A stretch of DNA of 64,000 bases from PALSA-911 sp963743035. GTDB lineage: Bacteria > Pseudomonadota > Alphaproteobacteria > Acetobacterales > Acetobacteraceae. Numbering within the stretch: position 1 is the stretch's first letter; every line of letters starts with the position of its first letter. The translations under genes and the position numbers were made by a program. Below are positions 10,550 through 20,214 of this stretch, piece by piece. The notes under the pieces were generated by a model that saw nothing but the letters and a program-made list of their open reading frames with translations, had not been told where the DNA came from and did no database searches. The stretch spans positions 124,001 through 188,000 of the forward strand of contig CAVUOB010000011.1 of NCBI GenBank assembly GCA_963743035.1. The letters are read 5' to 3'.

Positions 10550-12218
10550 TCACGCCCCGGGCTCGTGGGCGATCCAGCCGCGCAGGATCGACAAGGTTTC
10601 TTCCGGATGCTTGTCGACGAGATCGGAGATCCGCCGCAGCGAGGAGGCCCGCATCTGCCCCTCGATCTGGGCGATGTTCACCATGCTCTCGTCTTCCAGC
10701 AGAGGCAGGGACGCGCCGCCCGGCGGCGGCAGGGCCGGATTGGCCCCGAACCCGCCGATGGCCCCCGCGTTTCCCGCCAGTGCCAGGCCTCCGCCGCCCA
10801 ACCCCGCCCCCGCCATGCCGATCAGCGTCTGCGGCGCCGTGGTCAGCCGGTGAACCATCGGGCGCAGCACCACCAGCAGCGCCAGCACCGCAATCAGCCC
10901 GAACAGGGCGGTCTCGGCCAGGCGCAGCAGGTCGGCCTTGTCGATCGGCAGGCCGAACAGACCCGGCCGTTCGCCGGGGAGCGCGATATCCTCGTTCACG
11001 AATGCGCATGCTGACGATCTCGACATGGTCGCCGCGGCGTTCGTCGAAGCCGATGGCGCTTTTCACCAGGGCGGTGATGCTCGCGAGCTCGGCCTCCGGG
11101 CGCGGCTGCCAGGCCGGCTTGCCGTCGGCGCCGGGGGCCAGGACGCCGTCCACCATCACCGCCAGGCTGATCCGCTCGATCTGCGGCTGCTCGCGGATCA
11201 GCGTGCGCACGGTGCGGCCGATCTCGTAGTTGATCGTCTCCTCCTGGCGTGCCTGCTGGCTGCCGGCATTGCCGCTGCCGGCATCGGCGTTCGGCAGGTT
11301 GTTCTGCACCGAGGTGGTGGCGCTGGCTTCCGTGGTCTTGCTGTTGTCGGTGACGTTCTGCTGGCTGCGGGTCACCTGTCCGTCCGGGTCGTAATGCTCC
11401 TGGGTTTCGTTCACCCGGTCGAAGCTCATGCGCACCGACGCCTCGGCCCGCACCCGCCCGGGCCCCAGGCTGCGTTCCAGCATCTCCTCCACCGCGTGCG
11501 ACAGGCGCAGCTCGGTGGCGCGGCGCGTCTCCTCGCTGGAGGCGGCCGAGGCCACGCCGGCGGCCGGCTCCCCGGCCCGGGCCAGCACGTCGCCACGGGA
11601 ATCGACGACCGAGATGTTCGGCGCCCGCAACCCCGGCACCGCCGCGGCGACCAGATTGACGATGGCCTGCACGCCGCCGCGGTCCAGCCGCTGGCCGCCG
11701 GCCATGGTCAGCAGCACGCTGGCCTGCGCGTCCTGCCGCTCCCGCGCGAAGGGCTCGCGCCGCGGCAGCACCAGATGCACCCGTGCGGCGCGCACGCCGT
11801 TCATCACCCGGATGCTGCGCGCCAGCTCCCCTTCCAGCGCGCGGGTTTCATTGATCTTCTGCTGGAACTCGGTGGCGGCCAGGCCGTCGCCGCGATCGAA
11901 GATCTCGTAACCGATGGAACCGCCGGACGGCAGGCCGTCCTTGGCCAGCATCAGCCGCGCCTGCGCCACCTGCTCCGCCGGCACTAGGATTTCGCTGCCC
12001 TGACCGACCACGCGATAGGGGATCTTCTGCCGTGCCAGCCGTTCTACGACCTGGCCGGATTCGCGCAGATCGAGGTCGCCGTACAGCAGTGCCATGCGTT
12101 CGCTGCCGCCCCGCATCGCCAGCATGGCCAGCAGCGCCAGCATCCCCAGCGCCACCGCCCCCATGGCCAGCAGGCGGGTCGGCCCGAGCGCCTTCAGCCC
12201 GTCCAGCAGGGCTTTCAT
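10550..12218 (-). CDS. fliF: flagellar MS-ring protein FliF, interrupted by a one-base insertion
   Basis: FliF forms the membrane-embedded MS-ring. After ATG 12218 there is a transmembrane segment (LLAMGAVALGMLALLAMLAM), then the ring-building motifs LPSGGSIGYEIFDRGDGLAAT and ETRALEGELARSIRVMNGV. The frame breaks at VEIVSMR. One base fewer at 11003 gives SMRFVNEDIALPGERPGLFG, followed by the second transmembrane segment and the acidic C-terminal tail that binds FliG. The repaired protein has 555 aa. A longer start at 12293 is open but lies far upstream of the first membrane helix, so the shorter start was chosen. Confidence 0.92.
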
Positions 12219-12322
12219 CGCGCGTAATCCGGTTGGATGAGTAGGCTGTCCCGCATGCGCGGCCCGATCCCTGGCTGCCTGGCCTTCTGCCATGGCGCCG
12301 ACCTTGCCGCGTGCCGCTTACC

Positions 12323-12353
12323 GCCCGATTAACGCCCTGCCCGATTAACGCCC
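12323..12353. repeat. tandem 15-bp direct repeat between fliF and flgD
   Basis: The 15-mer GCCCGATTAACGCCC occurs twice, at 12323-12337 and 12339-12353, a 16-bp period. It lies in the gap between the flgD stop and the fliF start, about 105-135 bp upstream of the fliF ATG on the minus strand. Its position fits a regulator-binding site for the fliF operon, but the binding protein is unknown. Confidence 0.6.
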
Positions 12354-12376
12354 CACCGGACTAGCACGCCGCCTGC

Positions 12377-13084
12377 CTAGCTGCCGCCGGTCGGAGCGCC
12401 GACCGACTGCACGGCGGAGAACGGCACCGTGACCCCGCCCATCTGCAATTGCACTACGTTGTTCTGCACCTGCACGGCGGTCGCCGTGCCGATAACGCTG
12501 AACGGAACGGCGGTGCCCGACGAGCTGGCGTCGGCGCTGGTGACCGATATGTTGTAGGCGCCGTCCGCGAGCCGGTTGCCGGCATTGTCGGTGCCATCCC
12601 AGGTCCAGGTGTTGGTGCCCTGCGTGGCGGTGAGTTGCACGCTCTTCTGCACCGTTCCGGAAGCGTCGCTGACATTGATCGCGACCTTCTGTCCGGCGGT
12701 GCCGGTGAACTGCACCGCGCCGCTGCCGTTCTGCAGCGGCAGGCTGCTCGATTGCACCGCGACCGGCTTGCCGAGCAGCGCGGAGGACTGGATCACCGTG
12801 TCGCCCTGCGTCAACTGGATCAGCTGCGTCAGATTGGCGTTGGTGTTGATCTGCTGCTCGACGCTGGAGAACTGCACCAGTTCGGTGGTGAAGGTGTTGG
12901 TGTCCATCGGGCTGGTCGGGTCCTGGTTCTTCAGCTGAGTCATCAGCATCTGCAGGAAATCCTGGAAATTGCCCGACAGCGTGGCAAGCGCGTTGGTCCC
13001 CGTGGGCGTGGACGTGGACGTGGAGGCGGCCGTGCTGGTTGCCGAGGCGCCGGATTGCTGGGCGGCGACGGTGGCGATGCTCAT
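12377..13084 (-). CDS. flgD: flagellar hook assembly (capping) protein FlgD
   Basis: This is a 235-aa protein with the FlgD N-terminal core FQDFLQMLMTQLKNQDPTSP and MDTNTFTTELVQFSSVEQQI. A C-terminal Ig/FLG_D-like beta domain follows (WTWDGTDNAGNRLADGAYNI). FlgD caps the growing hook and recruits FlgE subunits. It is the second gene after fliK on the minus strand, 20 bp downstream, so the pair likely forms a small operon for hook assembly. The frame is intact. Confidence 0.94.
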   Translation of the reverse strand: MSIATVAAQQSGASATSTAASTSTSTPTGTNALATLSGNFQDFLQMLMTQLKNQDPTSPMDTNTFTTELVQFSSVEQQINTNANLTQLIQLTQGDTVIQSSALLGKPVAVQSSSLPLQNGSGAVQFTGTAGQKVAINVSDASGTVQKSVQLTATQGTNTWTWDGTDNAGNRLADGAYNISVTSADASSSGTAVPFSVIGTATAVQVQNNVVQLQMGGVTVPFSAVQSVGAPTGGS

Positions 13085-13104
13085 GGATGCGGGTCCCTTC
13101 GGTT

Positions 13105-14385
13105 TCAGGCGGTGATGTCGATGCCCGCGCGCAGCCAGCCGTGCGGCGCGAGGCGGTCGTCGTTCGGCATGTTTCCCTCCGCCTGCCGGGTCGTGCCCGC
13201 CGGCGCGGGCCGGCCGCGCGCGCCGTCCTGACCGCCCTGGCTGTGGCCCGAGCCGCCGCCGAGCCCGGCACCGGGGGATTGGTTCGGGGCGGACGGGTCC
13301 GGGGACGATTGGCCGGCGCCATCCGCGGGCGGTGCTGCGCCGTGGAAACTGACCTGTCGGCCCTCGGGAATGCCGGCTTGGTCCAACGCATGGTGCAGCT
13401 GGTGCTGGTCGCGCTGCAGCAGGGCCAGCGTCTCCGGCCGCTCGGCGGTGATGCTCACGGCCGGCGGCGCGTCGCCGGTCCGTTCGATCCGGATCTGCAC
13501 CTGGCCGAGCTCCGCCGGATCCAGCAGCAACGTCAGGCGCTGCGTTCCCGGCGGGCCGCCGGCGAGCGAAATCAGCGCCGGCGCGACCTGCGGATAGACG
13601 GAGGAGGAGGTCTGTGATGCCGCGCCGCCAATATCGCCGGCGCGCCCGCCCATTACTGGTTCGGGCGCCGGTCCGGGTGCCGAGCCCGCGGCCGGCACGG
13701 CGAATGCCGAGGCCTCTAGCGCCGGACCGGCAGGCACCTCTGCCGTGGCCTTGGCCGCGATCCCGATCGTTCCCGGGTCCGGAGCAGACGGCGATGGCAG
13801 TGCCGCCGCGCCGCGCTCCGGGATGGATCGTTCTGCCCGCGCCGCGGCGGAAACCGGCGCGGCCGGATCCGCCTCCGGCGCGCCTGCCGGAGGCTGCCGG
13901 GGCGCGGTGACGGGCATGGCCGCCGCGTTTCCGGCCCCGGGTATCCCGCTCTGCACTTCCGTCCCGGGCAGGGGCATGACAGGCGGCGGCCCGTCCGGCG
14001 TCACGGCCAGGGCAATGCCGTCTTTTGCCGGCGGCCGCCCATCTTGCGCATCGTTCGGCGTTGCCGCGCCGCGGCCGACACGTGTGCTGGCCGCGGCGTG
14101 TGGCTTGCCGGCCGGTGCGGTGCCGGTCGGCGGCGCGTAACCGTCCGCCGTCGCCGGCCATGCGGGTGGCATCGGCGTCGGAAGACCTGCCGGCGTGTCC
14201 ATGGACGCGGGTACGGGCCCCACCGTGCCGGGTGCTGCCCCGCCGGCACCATCTTCCGGCCCGAGAACAGCCGCCAGGCTGCCCAGGAAGGAGGTCCCGC
14301 CGCTGGCGGCGGCGTCGCGCGCGCCGTCCCGCGGCATCTGCGCCGGGGCTGCATTCACTGTCGCTGGTATCGGTACTGCGGACAT
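13105..14385 (-). CDS. fliK: flagellar hook-length control protein FliK
   Basis: This is a 426-aa protein. A long, low-complexity Ala/Pro/Gly-rich N-terminal region precedes the conserved C-terminal Flg_hook domain near residues 300-365, with LLLDPAELGQVQIRIE and TLALLQRDQHQLHHALDQAG. FliK measures hook length and switches export specificity. ATG 14385 follows a GGAGGGAC ribosome-binding site. The same frame stays open far upstream, but that stretch lies antisense to flgE and is not part of the gene. flgD follows closely. Confidence 0.9.
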   Translation of the reverse strand: MSAVPIPATVNAAPAQMPRDGARDAAASGGTSFLGSLAAVLGPEDGAGGAAPGTVGPVPASMDTPAGLPTPMPPAWPATADGYAPPTGTAPAGKPHAAASTRVGRGAATPNDAQDGRPPAKDGIALAVTPDGPPPVMPLPGTEVQSGIPGAGNAAAMPVTAPRQPPAGAPEADPAAPVSAAARAERSIPERGAAALPSPSAPDPGTIGIAAKATAEVPAGPALEASAFAVPAAGSAPGPAPEPVMGGRAGDIGGAASQTSSSVYPQVAPALISLAGGPPGTQRLTLLLDPAELGQVQIRIERTGDAPPAVSITAERPETLALLQRDQHQLHHALDQAGIPEGRQVSFHGAAPPADGAGQSSPDPSAPNQSPGAGLGGGSGHSQGGQDGARGRPAPAGTTRQAEGNMPNDDRLAPHGWLRAGIDITA

Positions 14386-14724
14386 GGGTCCCTCCTCGCC
14401 GCCTGCCGGAGCAATTCCCGGGCCAGCGGCGAAACCGCCGCCCCGCGCCATTTGCAACGCGCCGCCGCCCCGGTACCCGGCAGGAAGTGCCCGGTCAACC
14501 TTGCCGCCCGGTGCCCGGTGCCATCGTCCCCGGCCCGCCGATTCCATGAATTTTAAGGAATTCCGTTGGTAACTTTCCGGAAAATGGCCTGGCACGCTTC
14601 CTGCTTCTGCCTGCCCACCTACCAGACCTGCCCGCAAGACCCGCCCGCCAGACCTGTCCGGCACCGGAAACCATCGGAACCAGCAAGCCGCCCCGCCATC
14701 GCGGGGCCAGCAGGAGAGAGCCAG
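14386..14724. other. divergent intergenic region between fliK and flgE
   Basis: This 339-bp stretch has no gene. It separates the minus-strand fliK-flgD unit from the plus-strand flgE unit. It carries the sigma-54 promoter listed separately and the flgE ribosome-binding site (GGAGAGAGCC before ATG 14725). I found no equally good sigma-54 site pointing toward fliK. Confidence 0.6.
14590..14605 (+). promoter_or_regulatory. sigma-54 (-24/-12) promoter for flgE
   Basis: TGGCACGCTTCCTGCT matches the RpoN consensus TGGCACG-N4-TTGC closely. The invariant GG and GC are 10 nt apart, and only one base of the -12 element differs. The site lies about 120 bp upstream of the flgE ATG in the fliK-flgE gap. 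The RpoN-type activator FlbD is encoded in the same cluster, so flgE is probably a late class gene under RpoN/FlbD control. Confidence 0.75.
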
Positions 14725-16032
14725 ATGTCCCTGTTCGGCGCCATGAGCACCGCGATCAGCGGCCTGACCGCGCAGTCGAGCGCATTCAGCAATATCAGCG
14801 ATAACGTCGCCAACAGCCAGACGGTCGGCTACAAGGAGGTCAATACCAGTTTCATCGATTACCTTACCAACAGCACGGCGGCGGTGAACGATTCCGGTTC
14901 GGTCGTCACCCGGCCGGACTATGCGAACAACGTGCAGGGCACGATCACCGCTTCCACCGATACGACCGCGCTTGCCATCGCCGGGCAGGGCTTCTTCGCC
15001 ATCAGCGAACAGAACGGCACCGCCAACGGCCAGCCGACCTTCAGCGCGCAGCAATTCTATACCCGCACCGGCGACTTCCAGATGGACAAGAACGGCTTTC
15101 TGGTCAACAGCGCTTCCGGGTTCCTCAATGGCTGGGCCGTCGATCCGACAACCGGGCTCGCCAACCAGAATTCCATCTCGCCGATCCAGGTGACGCAGAC
15201 GACCTTCAGCCCGATCGCCACCACGCGGGTCTCGCTCGCCGCCAATCTGCCGGCGACGCCGGCCGCGGGCGCGGCGATCTCCTCGCAGATCAATGTCTAT
15301 GACAGCCTGGGCACGATGCATCCGGTGTCGCTGAACTGGACGCAGAACGCGACCGGCGACTGGACCGTGTCCATAAACTCGCCGGACGATGTCTCCACTC
15401 CTGCCGTCGGCACCGCCGATGTGCAGTTCGGCACGGCGAGCGGCAATCCGGTGAGCGCCGGCACGGTGGGCAATATCGGCACCGTCACCGGCACCGTCAC
15501 CACGCCCGGCTACAGCGCCGGCGGCGCCGCCACGCTCAGCTTCGTCACCGATTTCGGTTCCGGTCCGCAGACAATCCAGGTCGGTCTCGGCAATTTCGGC
15601 CAGGCCAACGGTGTCACCCAGTTCGCTGGCACCCAGTACCAGCTCAGCAGCCTGACGCAGAACGGCGTGCCGCCCGGTAGTTTCGCCTCGGTGGCGATGC
15701 AGACCAATGGCGATGTCGTGGTCAACTACAACAATGGCCAGTCGCGCACCATCGCCCAGGTGCCGGTCATCACCTTCAACAACCCGAACGCCCTGCAGAG
15801 CCAGAACGGCCAGGCCTTCACCGCCACATTGGCCTCCGGCGCGCCGACGGCGAATGCCACCAACGCCAACGGTGCCGGCAATCTGGTAACCAATTCAGTG
15901 GAGGGCTCCAATGTCGACATCGCCGCCGAGTTCAGCAAGCTGATCGTTGCGCAGCGCGCCTATTCGGCCAACGCCAAGATGGTCACCACGGCGGATGACA
16001 TGCTGACCCAGACCATCGACATGAAACGATGA
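14725..16032 (+). CDS. flgE: flagellar hook protein FlgE
   Basis: This is a 435-aa hook subunit. The N-terminal rod-type motif MSLFGAMSTAISGLTAQSSA with ISDNVANSQTVGYK forms the inner coiled coil. The middle domain contains LAIAGQGFFAISE and the FLG-family beta domains. The C-terminus NVDIAAEFSKLIVAQRAYSA is the matching helix. ATG 14725 has a clear GGAGAGAG ribosome-binding site 5-12 bases upstream. A sigma-54 promoter precedes it. flgK follows after 25 bp. Confidence 0.95.
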   Translation: MSLFGAMSTAISGLTAQSSAFSNISDNVANSQTVGYKEVNTSFIDYLTNSTAAVNDSGSVVTRPDYANNVQGTITASTDTTALAIAGQGFFAISEQNGTANGQPTFSAQQFYTRTGDFQMDKNGFLVNSASGFLNGWAVDPTTGLANQNSISPIQVTQTTFSPIATTRVSLAANLPATPAAGAAISSQINVYDSLGTMHPVSLNWTQNATGDWTVSINSPDDVSTPAVGTADVQFGTASGNPVSAGTVGNIGTVTGTVTTPGYSAGGAATLSFVTDFGSGPQTIQVGLGNFGQANGVTQFAGTQYQLSSLTQNGVPPGSFASVAMQTNGDVVVNYNNGQSRTIAQVPVITFNNPNALQSQNGQAFTATLASGAPTANATNANGAGNLVTNSVEGSNVDIAAEFSKLIVAQRAYSANAKMVTTADDMLTQTIDMKR

Positions 16033-16057
16033 CCTGCGCTCGGGGGGTTAAGGTCCC

Positions 16058-17584
16058 GTGAACCTCGACGCCGCCCTGGCGATCGCTTCCGGCGGGCTCG
16101 CCAACATCACCCGCGAGCTCGACGTGGTGTCGCAGAACGTGGCGAATGCGGGAACGCCGGGCTATGCGCGGGAAGTGGCGTCGCAGCAGAGCATCACCGC
16201 CGGCGGCGTCGGCATGGGCGTGCGCACCCTGCCGACACAGCGCCAGACCGACGATCTGCTGCAGGCCGGCCTGCTGGCGCAGAACGCGGCCGTTTCCGGC
16301 CTGACCACGCGCCAGACCGCCCTGCAGGCGATCGACCAGGTCCAGGGCACGCCCGGGCAGGGGAACGATCTTGCCTCCCTGCTCGGCAAGCTGCAGGACG
16401 CCTTCTCCAGCCTGTCCGGCAGCCCGGACAGCCAATCGGGCCAGCAGCAGGTGGTGATCGCGGCGCAGACGCTGGCCACCGGCATCAATAACCTGGCTTC
16501 GGCCTATGGCACGCAGCGCCAGGGCGCGCAGGATGTCGTGGTCAGCGACGTCGCCACCGCCAATGCCACGCTCGGCACCATCGCCAGCCTGTCGGACCGG
16601 ATCGTCGCCCTGAAGGCCGCCGGCCAGGGCACGGCCGACCTCGAGAACCAGCGCGACGCGGCGCTGACCACGCTGTCGAACCTGATCGACGTGAAATCCC
16701 TCGCCCAGCCCAATGGCGACATGCTGCTGATTACCTCCGGCGGCCTCAATCTGCCGATCCACGGCGCGGCCAACCCGCTGGCGATCTCCAGCGCCACCAT
16801 CGGCGCCGATGCCTACTACCCCGGTGGTGGCGTGCCGGCGCTGACCCTGAACGGTATCGATGTCACCCGCCAGGTAGCCGGCGGGACGATCGGCGCCAAT
16901 CTTGCCTTGCGGGACAACACGCTGCCGACCGACCAGGCCGAGCTCGACGAGTTCGCGCAGAACCTGGCCAGCCGGCTCGACAGCCAGGGGCTGCGGCTGT
17001 TCACCGACCCGACCGGGGCGGTCCCCGCCGGCGGCGGAACGCCGGTGCAGTCCGGCTATGTCGGCTTCGCCGATATCATCCAGGTCAATACGGCGGTGGC
17101 GGCCAGCCCGTCTCTGGTGCGCGACGGCACCCAGACCGTGGCCGGCAGCCCGACCGGCCCCAGCGCCTTCACCCCCAACCCGGCGGGCGGCCCGGCGGGC
17201 TTCGCCACGATGATCAACCGCGTGCTGGACTACGCCTTCGGCACCGAGGCGCAGAGCGGCGTGATGCAGCCGGCCTCCAATACCGCCGGCCTCGGCCCCG
17301 CCGGCAACCTGGCCGCGCCCTATGCCGCGCCGGCCACGCTGTCCGCGATCGCCACGGCGCTGGTGGCCAGCCAGTCCCAGGACAGCGCCGCCACGACGGC
17401 GCAGCTCGGCACCGAGCAGGCGGTGCAGACATCGCTGAGCAGTAAGCTCTCGGCCGAGACCGGGGTTAGCATCGATACGGAGATGTCGAACATGATCCAG
17501 CTGCAGAACGCCTACGGCGCCAACGCGAAGATCATCACCGCGGCCCAGGCGATGTGGACGCAGTTGCTGCAATCCGTGACATGA
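16058..17584 (+). CDS. flgK: flagellar hook-associated protein FlgK (HAP1)
   Basis: This is a 508-aa protein, starting with GTG at 16058 after AAGG. The N-terminal motif IASGGLANITRELDVVSQNV and NAGTPGYAREV is typical of HAP1. The C-terminal LSAETGVSIDTEMSNMIQLQ with QNAYGANAKIITAAQAM is the paired coiled coil. FlgK forms the hook-filament junction together with FlgL. It sits 25 bp after flgE and 10 bp before flgL, and the frame is intact. Confidence 0.94.
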   Translation: MNLDAALAIASGGLANITRELDVVSQNVANAGTPGYAREVASQQSITAGGVGMGVRTLPTQRQTDDLLQAGLLAQNAAVSGLTTRQTALQAIDQVQGTPGQGNDLASLLGKLQDAFSSLSGSPDSQSGQQQVVIAAQTLATGINNLASAYGTQRQGAQDVVVSDVATANATLGTIASLSDRIVALKAAGQGTADLENQRDAALTTLSNLIDVKSLAQPNGDMLLITSGGLNLPIHGAANPLAISSATIGADAYYPGGGVPALTLNGIDVTRQVAGGTIGANLALRDNTLPTDQAELDEFAQNLASRLDSQGLRLFTDPTGAVPAGGGTPVQSGYVGFADIIQVNTAVAASPSLVRDGTQTVAGSPTGPSAFTPNPAGGPAGFATMINRVLDYAFGTEAQSGVMQPASNTAGLGPAGNLAAPYAAPATLSAIATALVASQSQDSAATTAQLGTEQAVQTSLSSKLSAETGVSIDTEMSNMIQLQNAYGANAKIITAAQAMWTQLLQSVT

Positions 17585-17594
17585 GGCACAGGGC

Positions 17595-18686
17595 ATGAGC
17601 GGTTCGATCGCCACCAACACCAATTACGCCATGATGGACAGCCTGGTCAGCAACGCCGCCAGCGTGCGCCGCAAGCTGGACACGCTGACCACCCAGGTTT
17701 CCACCGGCCTTACCGCCAGTACCTACGCCGGACTGGGCGCCGGCGCGCGGATATCGCTCGATCTCGGTCCGCAGATCGCGCATGCCCAGACCTGGCAGGC
17801 CAATATCAGCGCCGCCACCGGCAGCATGCAGGTGACGCAGACGGCGATGAGCCAGATCCAGCAGATCGCCAACAATCTCTATGCCCAGCTGCCCAACCTG
17901 AACAATTCCAGCACCTCCGAAATCGACAGCGTGGCGGCGCAGGCGCGCAGCGCCCTGCAGCAGGTGGCCAATCTGCTGGATACGCGCAATGGCGATGCTT
18001 ACGTGTTCGCCGGACAGGACAGCGCCAATCCGCCGGTGCCGGACCCGGACAACATCCTGTCCTCGGGGTTCTACACCCAGATCAGCACCGCCATCGCCGG
18101 CCTGGCGGGCAGCGGCGCGGCAGCGACGGTCGCCTCCACGCTTGCCATCGCGTCTTCCAACCTGGCCGGCACCTCGCCGTTCTCGGCCTCCCAGTCCCAG
18201 CCTGCTGCCAGGTTGCAGGCGCAGATCCCGACCGTTCAGGTCGGCGATACCCAGCGGGTCCAAATCGGCCTGCTGGCCAGCGCCAATGCCACCGTCACCT
18301 CGTCCGGCACGTCCACCACGGGGTCGTATATGCGCGACCTGCTGCGCGGCCTCGCTACCATCGGCTCGCTCAGCAGCAGCCAGAGCGGCCTCAGCGGCTT
18401 TCAGGGCGTGATCGCCGACACCACCGCTTCCCTGGGCAATGCGATCAGCGCGATGGCGTCCGATGCCGGCAATCTCGGCAATACCCAGGCGAGCCTGACC
18501 GCCACGCAGACCGGTCTGTCCGACACCGTCACCGCGCTGACCGGCCAGGTCTCCGCGGTGCAGGACGTGGACATGGCGGCGGCATTGTCGCAGCTGCAAC
18601 TTGTACAGACCCAGATGCAGTCCTCGTATCAGCTGATCTCCGGCTTCTCCGCCCTGTCGCTGGTGAAATTCCTGCCGGTGGGCTGA
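17595..18686 (+). CDS. flgL: flagellar hook-associated protein FlgL (HAP3)
   Basis: This is a 363-aa flagellin-like junction protein. The N-terminal coiled-coil part has SVRRKLDTLTTQVSTGL and ends in a GARISLDLGPQI stretch. DTRNGDAYVFAGQDS is typical of FlgL. The C-terminus DVDMAAALSQLQLVQTQMQS pairs with the N-terminal helix. It is 10 bp downstream of flgK in the same operon and precedes the flagellin gene. Confidence 0.9.
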   Translation: MSGSIATNTNYAMMDSLVSNAASVRRKLDTLTTQVSTGLTASTYAGLGAGARISLDLGPQIAHAQTWQANISAATGSMQVTQTAMSQIQQIANNLYAQLPNLNNSSTSEIDSVAAQARSALQQVANLLDTRNGDAYVFAGQDSANPPVPDPDNILSSGFYTQISTAIAGLAGSGAAATVASTLAIASSNLAGTSPFSASQSQPAARLQAQIPTVQVGDTQRVQIGLLASANATVTSSGTSTTGSYMRDLLRGLATIGSLSSSQSGLSGFQGVIADTTASLGNAISAMASDAGNLGNTQASLTATQTGLSDTVTALTGQVSAVQDVDMAAALSQLQLVQTQMQSSYQLISGFSALSLVKFLPVG

Positions 18687-18795
18687 CGAAATCCGCTCCC
18701 CGCTTCACGCGGAATTAACCGCAGGCCCGCAGGATCGGGTCAGACCGCCAAAACGCGGAAAACGCGAAACGCCTGGATCAACAAGGTAAGATGCC

Positions 18796-19647
18796 ATGTC
18801 CCTGAACTCAGTGAATACCAACATGGGCGCGATGGTGGCGCTCCAGTCCCTGAACACCACCACCACGCAGCTGGCGGCGACGGAAAAGCAGATCTCCACC
18901 GGCTACCGCGTGGCCGATGCAACCGATGACGGTGCGGCCTATGCCGTGGCGCAGCGGGTACGGTCCGATGTCAGCGCGCTGGGCAGCGCCAACCAGCAGC
19001 TCGGCGGTGTGCAGGGCCTGTTGTCGACCACGTCATCGGCGCTGAACGACATCTCCACATTGATGAGCAGCATGCGCAACGTTCTGGTCAGCCTGGCGAA
19101 CGGCAACACCACCGGCACGCAGCGCACCCAATACACCGCGCAGTACAACTCCCTGCTGGCCAACGTGAAGTCCGATATCCAGAACGCGAGCTACAACGGC
19201 AAGACGCTGATCGGCAACATCACCGGCAGCACCGGCAGCTTCGCCGGCGTTGCGGTGACGACGAACGAGTCCGGATCCACCTACGGCATCGCCACGTTCG
19301 GCGGGTCGGCGATGTATGGTTCGCTCGCCCTCGGCGCAACCACGCTTGCCAGCGCCACCCTGGCCGCGGCGGCCATCACCGCGACCGGGACGTTCATGAA
19401 TATCCTGAACAATCTCGGCACGCAGATGAACGCCTACGGCAACGCGACCAATTACGTCACCAACCAGATCAGCTACAACAGCGACAAGATCAATTCGCTG
19501 AATTCCGGCCTGGGCGCCCTGGTGGACGCCAATCTGGCCCAGGAATCGGCGCTGCTGCAGTCGCTGCAGATCCGTCAACAGCTGGGTACGCAGGCGCTCA
19601 GCCTCGCCAACCAGGCGCCGCAGACGCTGCTCAGCCTCTTCAAGTAG
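18796..19647 (+). CDS. flagellin
   Basis: This is a 283-aa flagellin with conserved D0/D1 ends. The N-terminus has ALQSLNTTTTQLAATEKQIS and TGYRVADATDDGAAYAVAQR; the C-terminus has LQSLQIRQQLGTQALSLANQ. The central variable region is short, giving a compact alphaproteobacterial flagellin rich in Ser and Thr, possible sites for O-glycosylation. It is followed by flbT and flaF, which control flagellin mRNA translation and export in alphaproteobacteria. No sigma-54 site was found in the 109-bp upstream gap. Confidence 0.94.
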   Translation: MSLNSVNTNMGAMVALQSLNTTTTQLAATEKQISTGYRVADATDDGAAYAVAQRVRSDVSALGSANQQLGGVQGLLSTTSSALNDISTLMSSMRNVLVSLANGNTTGTQRTQYTAQYNSLLANVKSDIQNASYNGKTLIGNITGSTGSFAGVAVTTNESGSTYGIATFGGSAMYGSLALGATTLASATLAAAAITATGTFMNILNNLGTQMNAYGNATNYVTNQISYNSDKINSLNSGLGALVDANLAQESALLQSLQIRQQLGTQALSLANQAPQTLLSLFK

Positions 19648-19746
19648 CCGCAACGCCATCACGGGGCGGGGCGGGTAAAATATCCGCTCCGGCTTCGCAT
19701 TGAAGACGGGTCTGCCCACCGGCGGGCCCGATCCGGGAATTTATGC

Positions 19747-20214
19747 ATGTCCAATCTGGTGCTCGAACTGCGGCAAGGCGAGACGATGATCGTCAACGGC
19801 GCACCGATCCGGTTTCGGACCAAGTCGCGCATCGAGCTGACCGCCAAGGCGCGTTTCCTGTTCGGCAAGCAGATCATGCCGCCCGACCAGGCGGACAGCC
19901 CGGCCAGGCGGATCTATTTCGCCCTGCAGACCGCCTATATCGGCTCGGAAGACGAACGCGGCGGCGGCCTCAGCGCCGCGCGGGCGTTGATCGGCGAATT
20001 CAAGAGCGCCACGACATCCGCGCTGGCCTGCGACATCCTCGATCGGGCGCTGGCGGCGGCGGAGGCGGATGATTGCTATCAGGCGCTGAAGCTGACGCGG
20101 CGCATCATCCGCCATGAGGATTCTGTACTGGGGCGCATGGCGGACCCTCCGGCCGCCCGGGCGCTTTCCTTCGATCAACCAAAACGGGATCAGCCCATTC
20201 CATGCAGACCATGA
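19747..20214 (+). CDS. flbT: flagellin mRNA translation regulator FlbT
   Basis: This is a 155-aa protein with the FlbT pattern: LRQGETMIVNGAPIRFRTKS, KARFLFGKQIMPPDQADSPA and RRIYFALQTAYIG. In Caulobacter, FlbT binds flagellin mRNA and blocks its translation until the hook is finished. It lies 99 bp downstream of flagellin, and its end overlaps the flaF start by 13 bp. The frame is intact. Confidence 0.93.
   Translation: MSNLVLELRQGETMIVNGAPIRFRTKSRIELTAKARFLFGKQIMPPDQADSPARRIYFALQTAYIGSEDERGGGLSAARALIGEFKSATTSALACDILDRALAAAEADDCYQALKLTRRIIRHEDSVLGRMADPPAARALSFDQPKRDQPIPCRP

Noticed and set aside
15983..17623. A 546-codon minus-strand frame opposite flgK
   Set aside because: It is antisense to a clear flgK gene with no start signal or recognisable domain.
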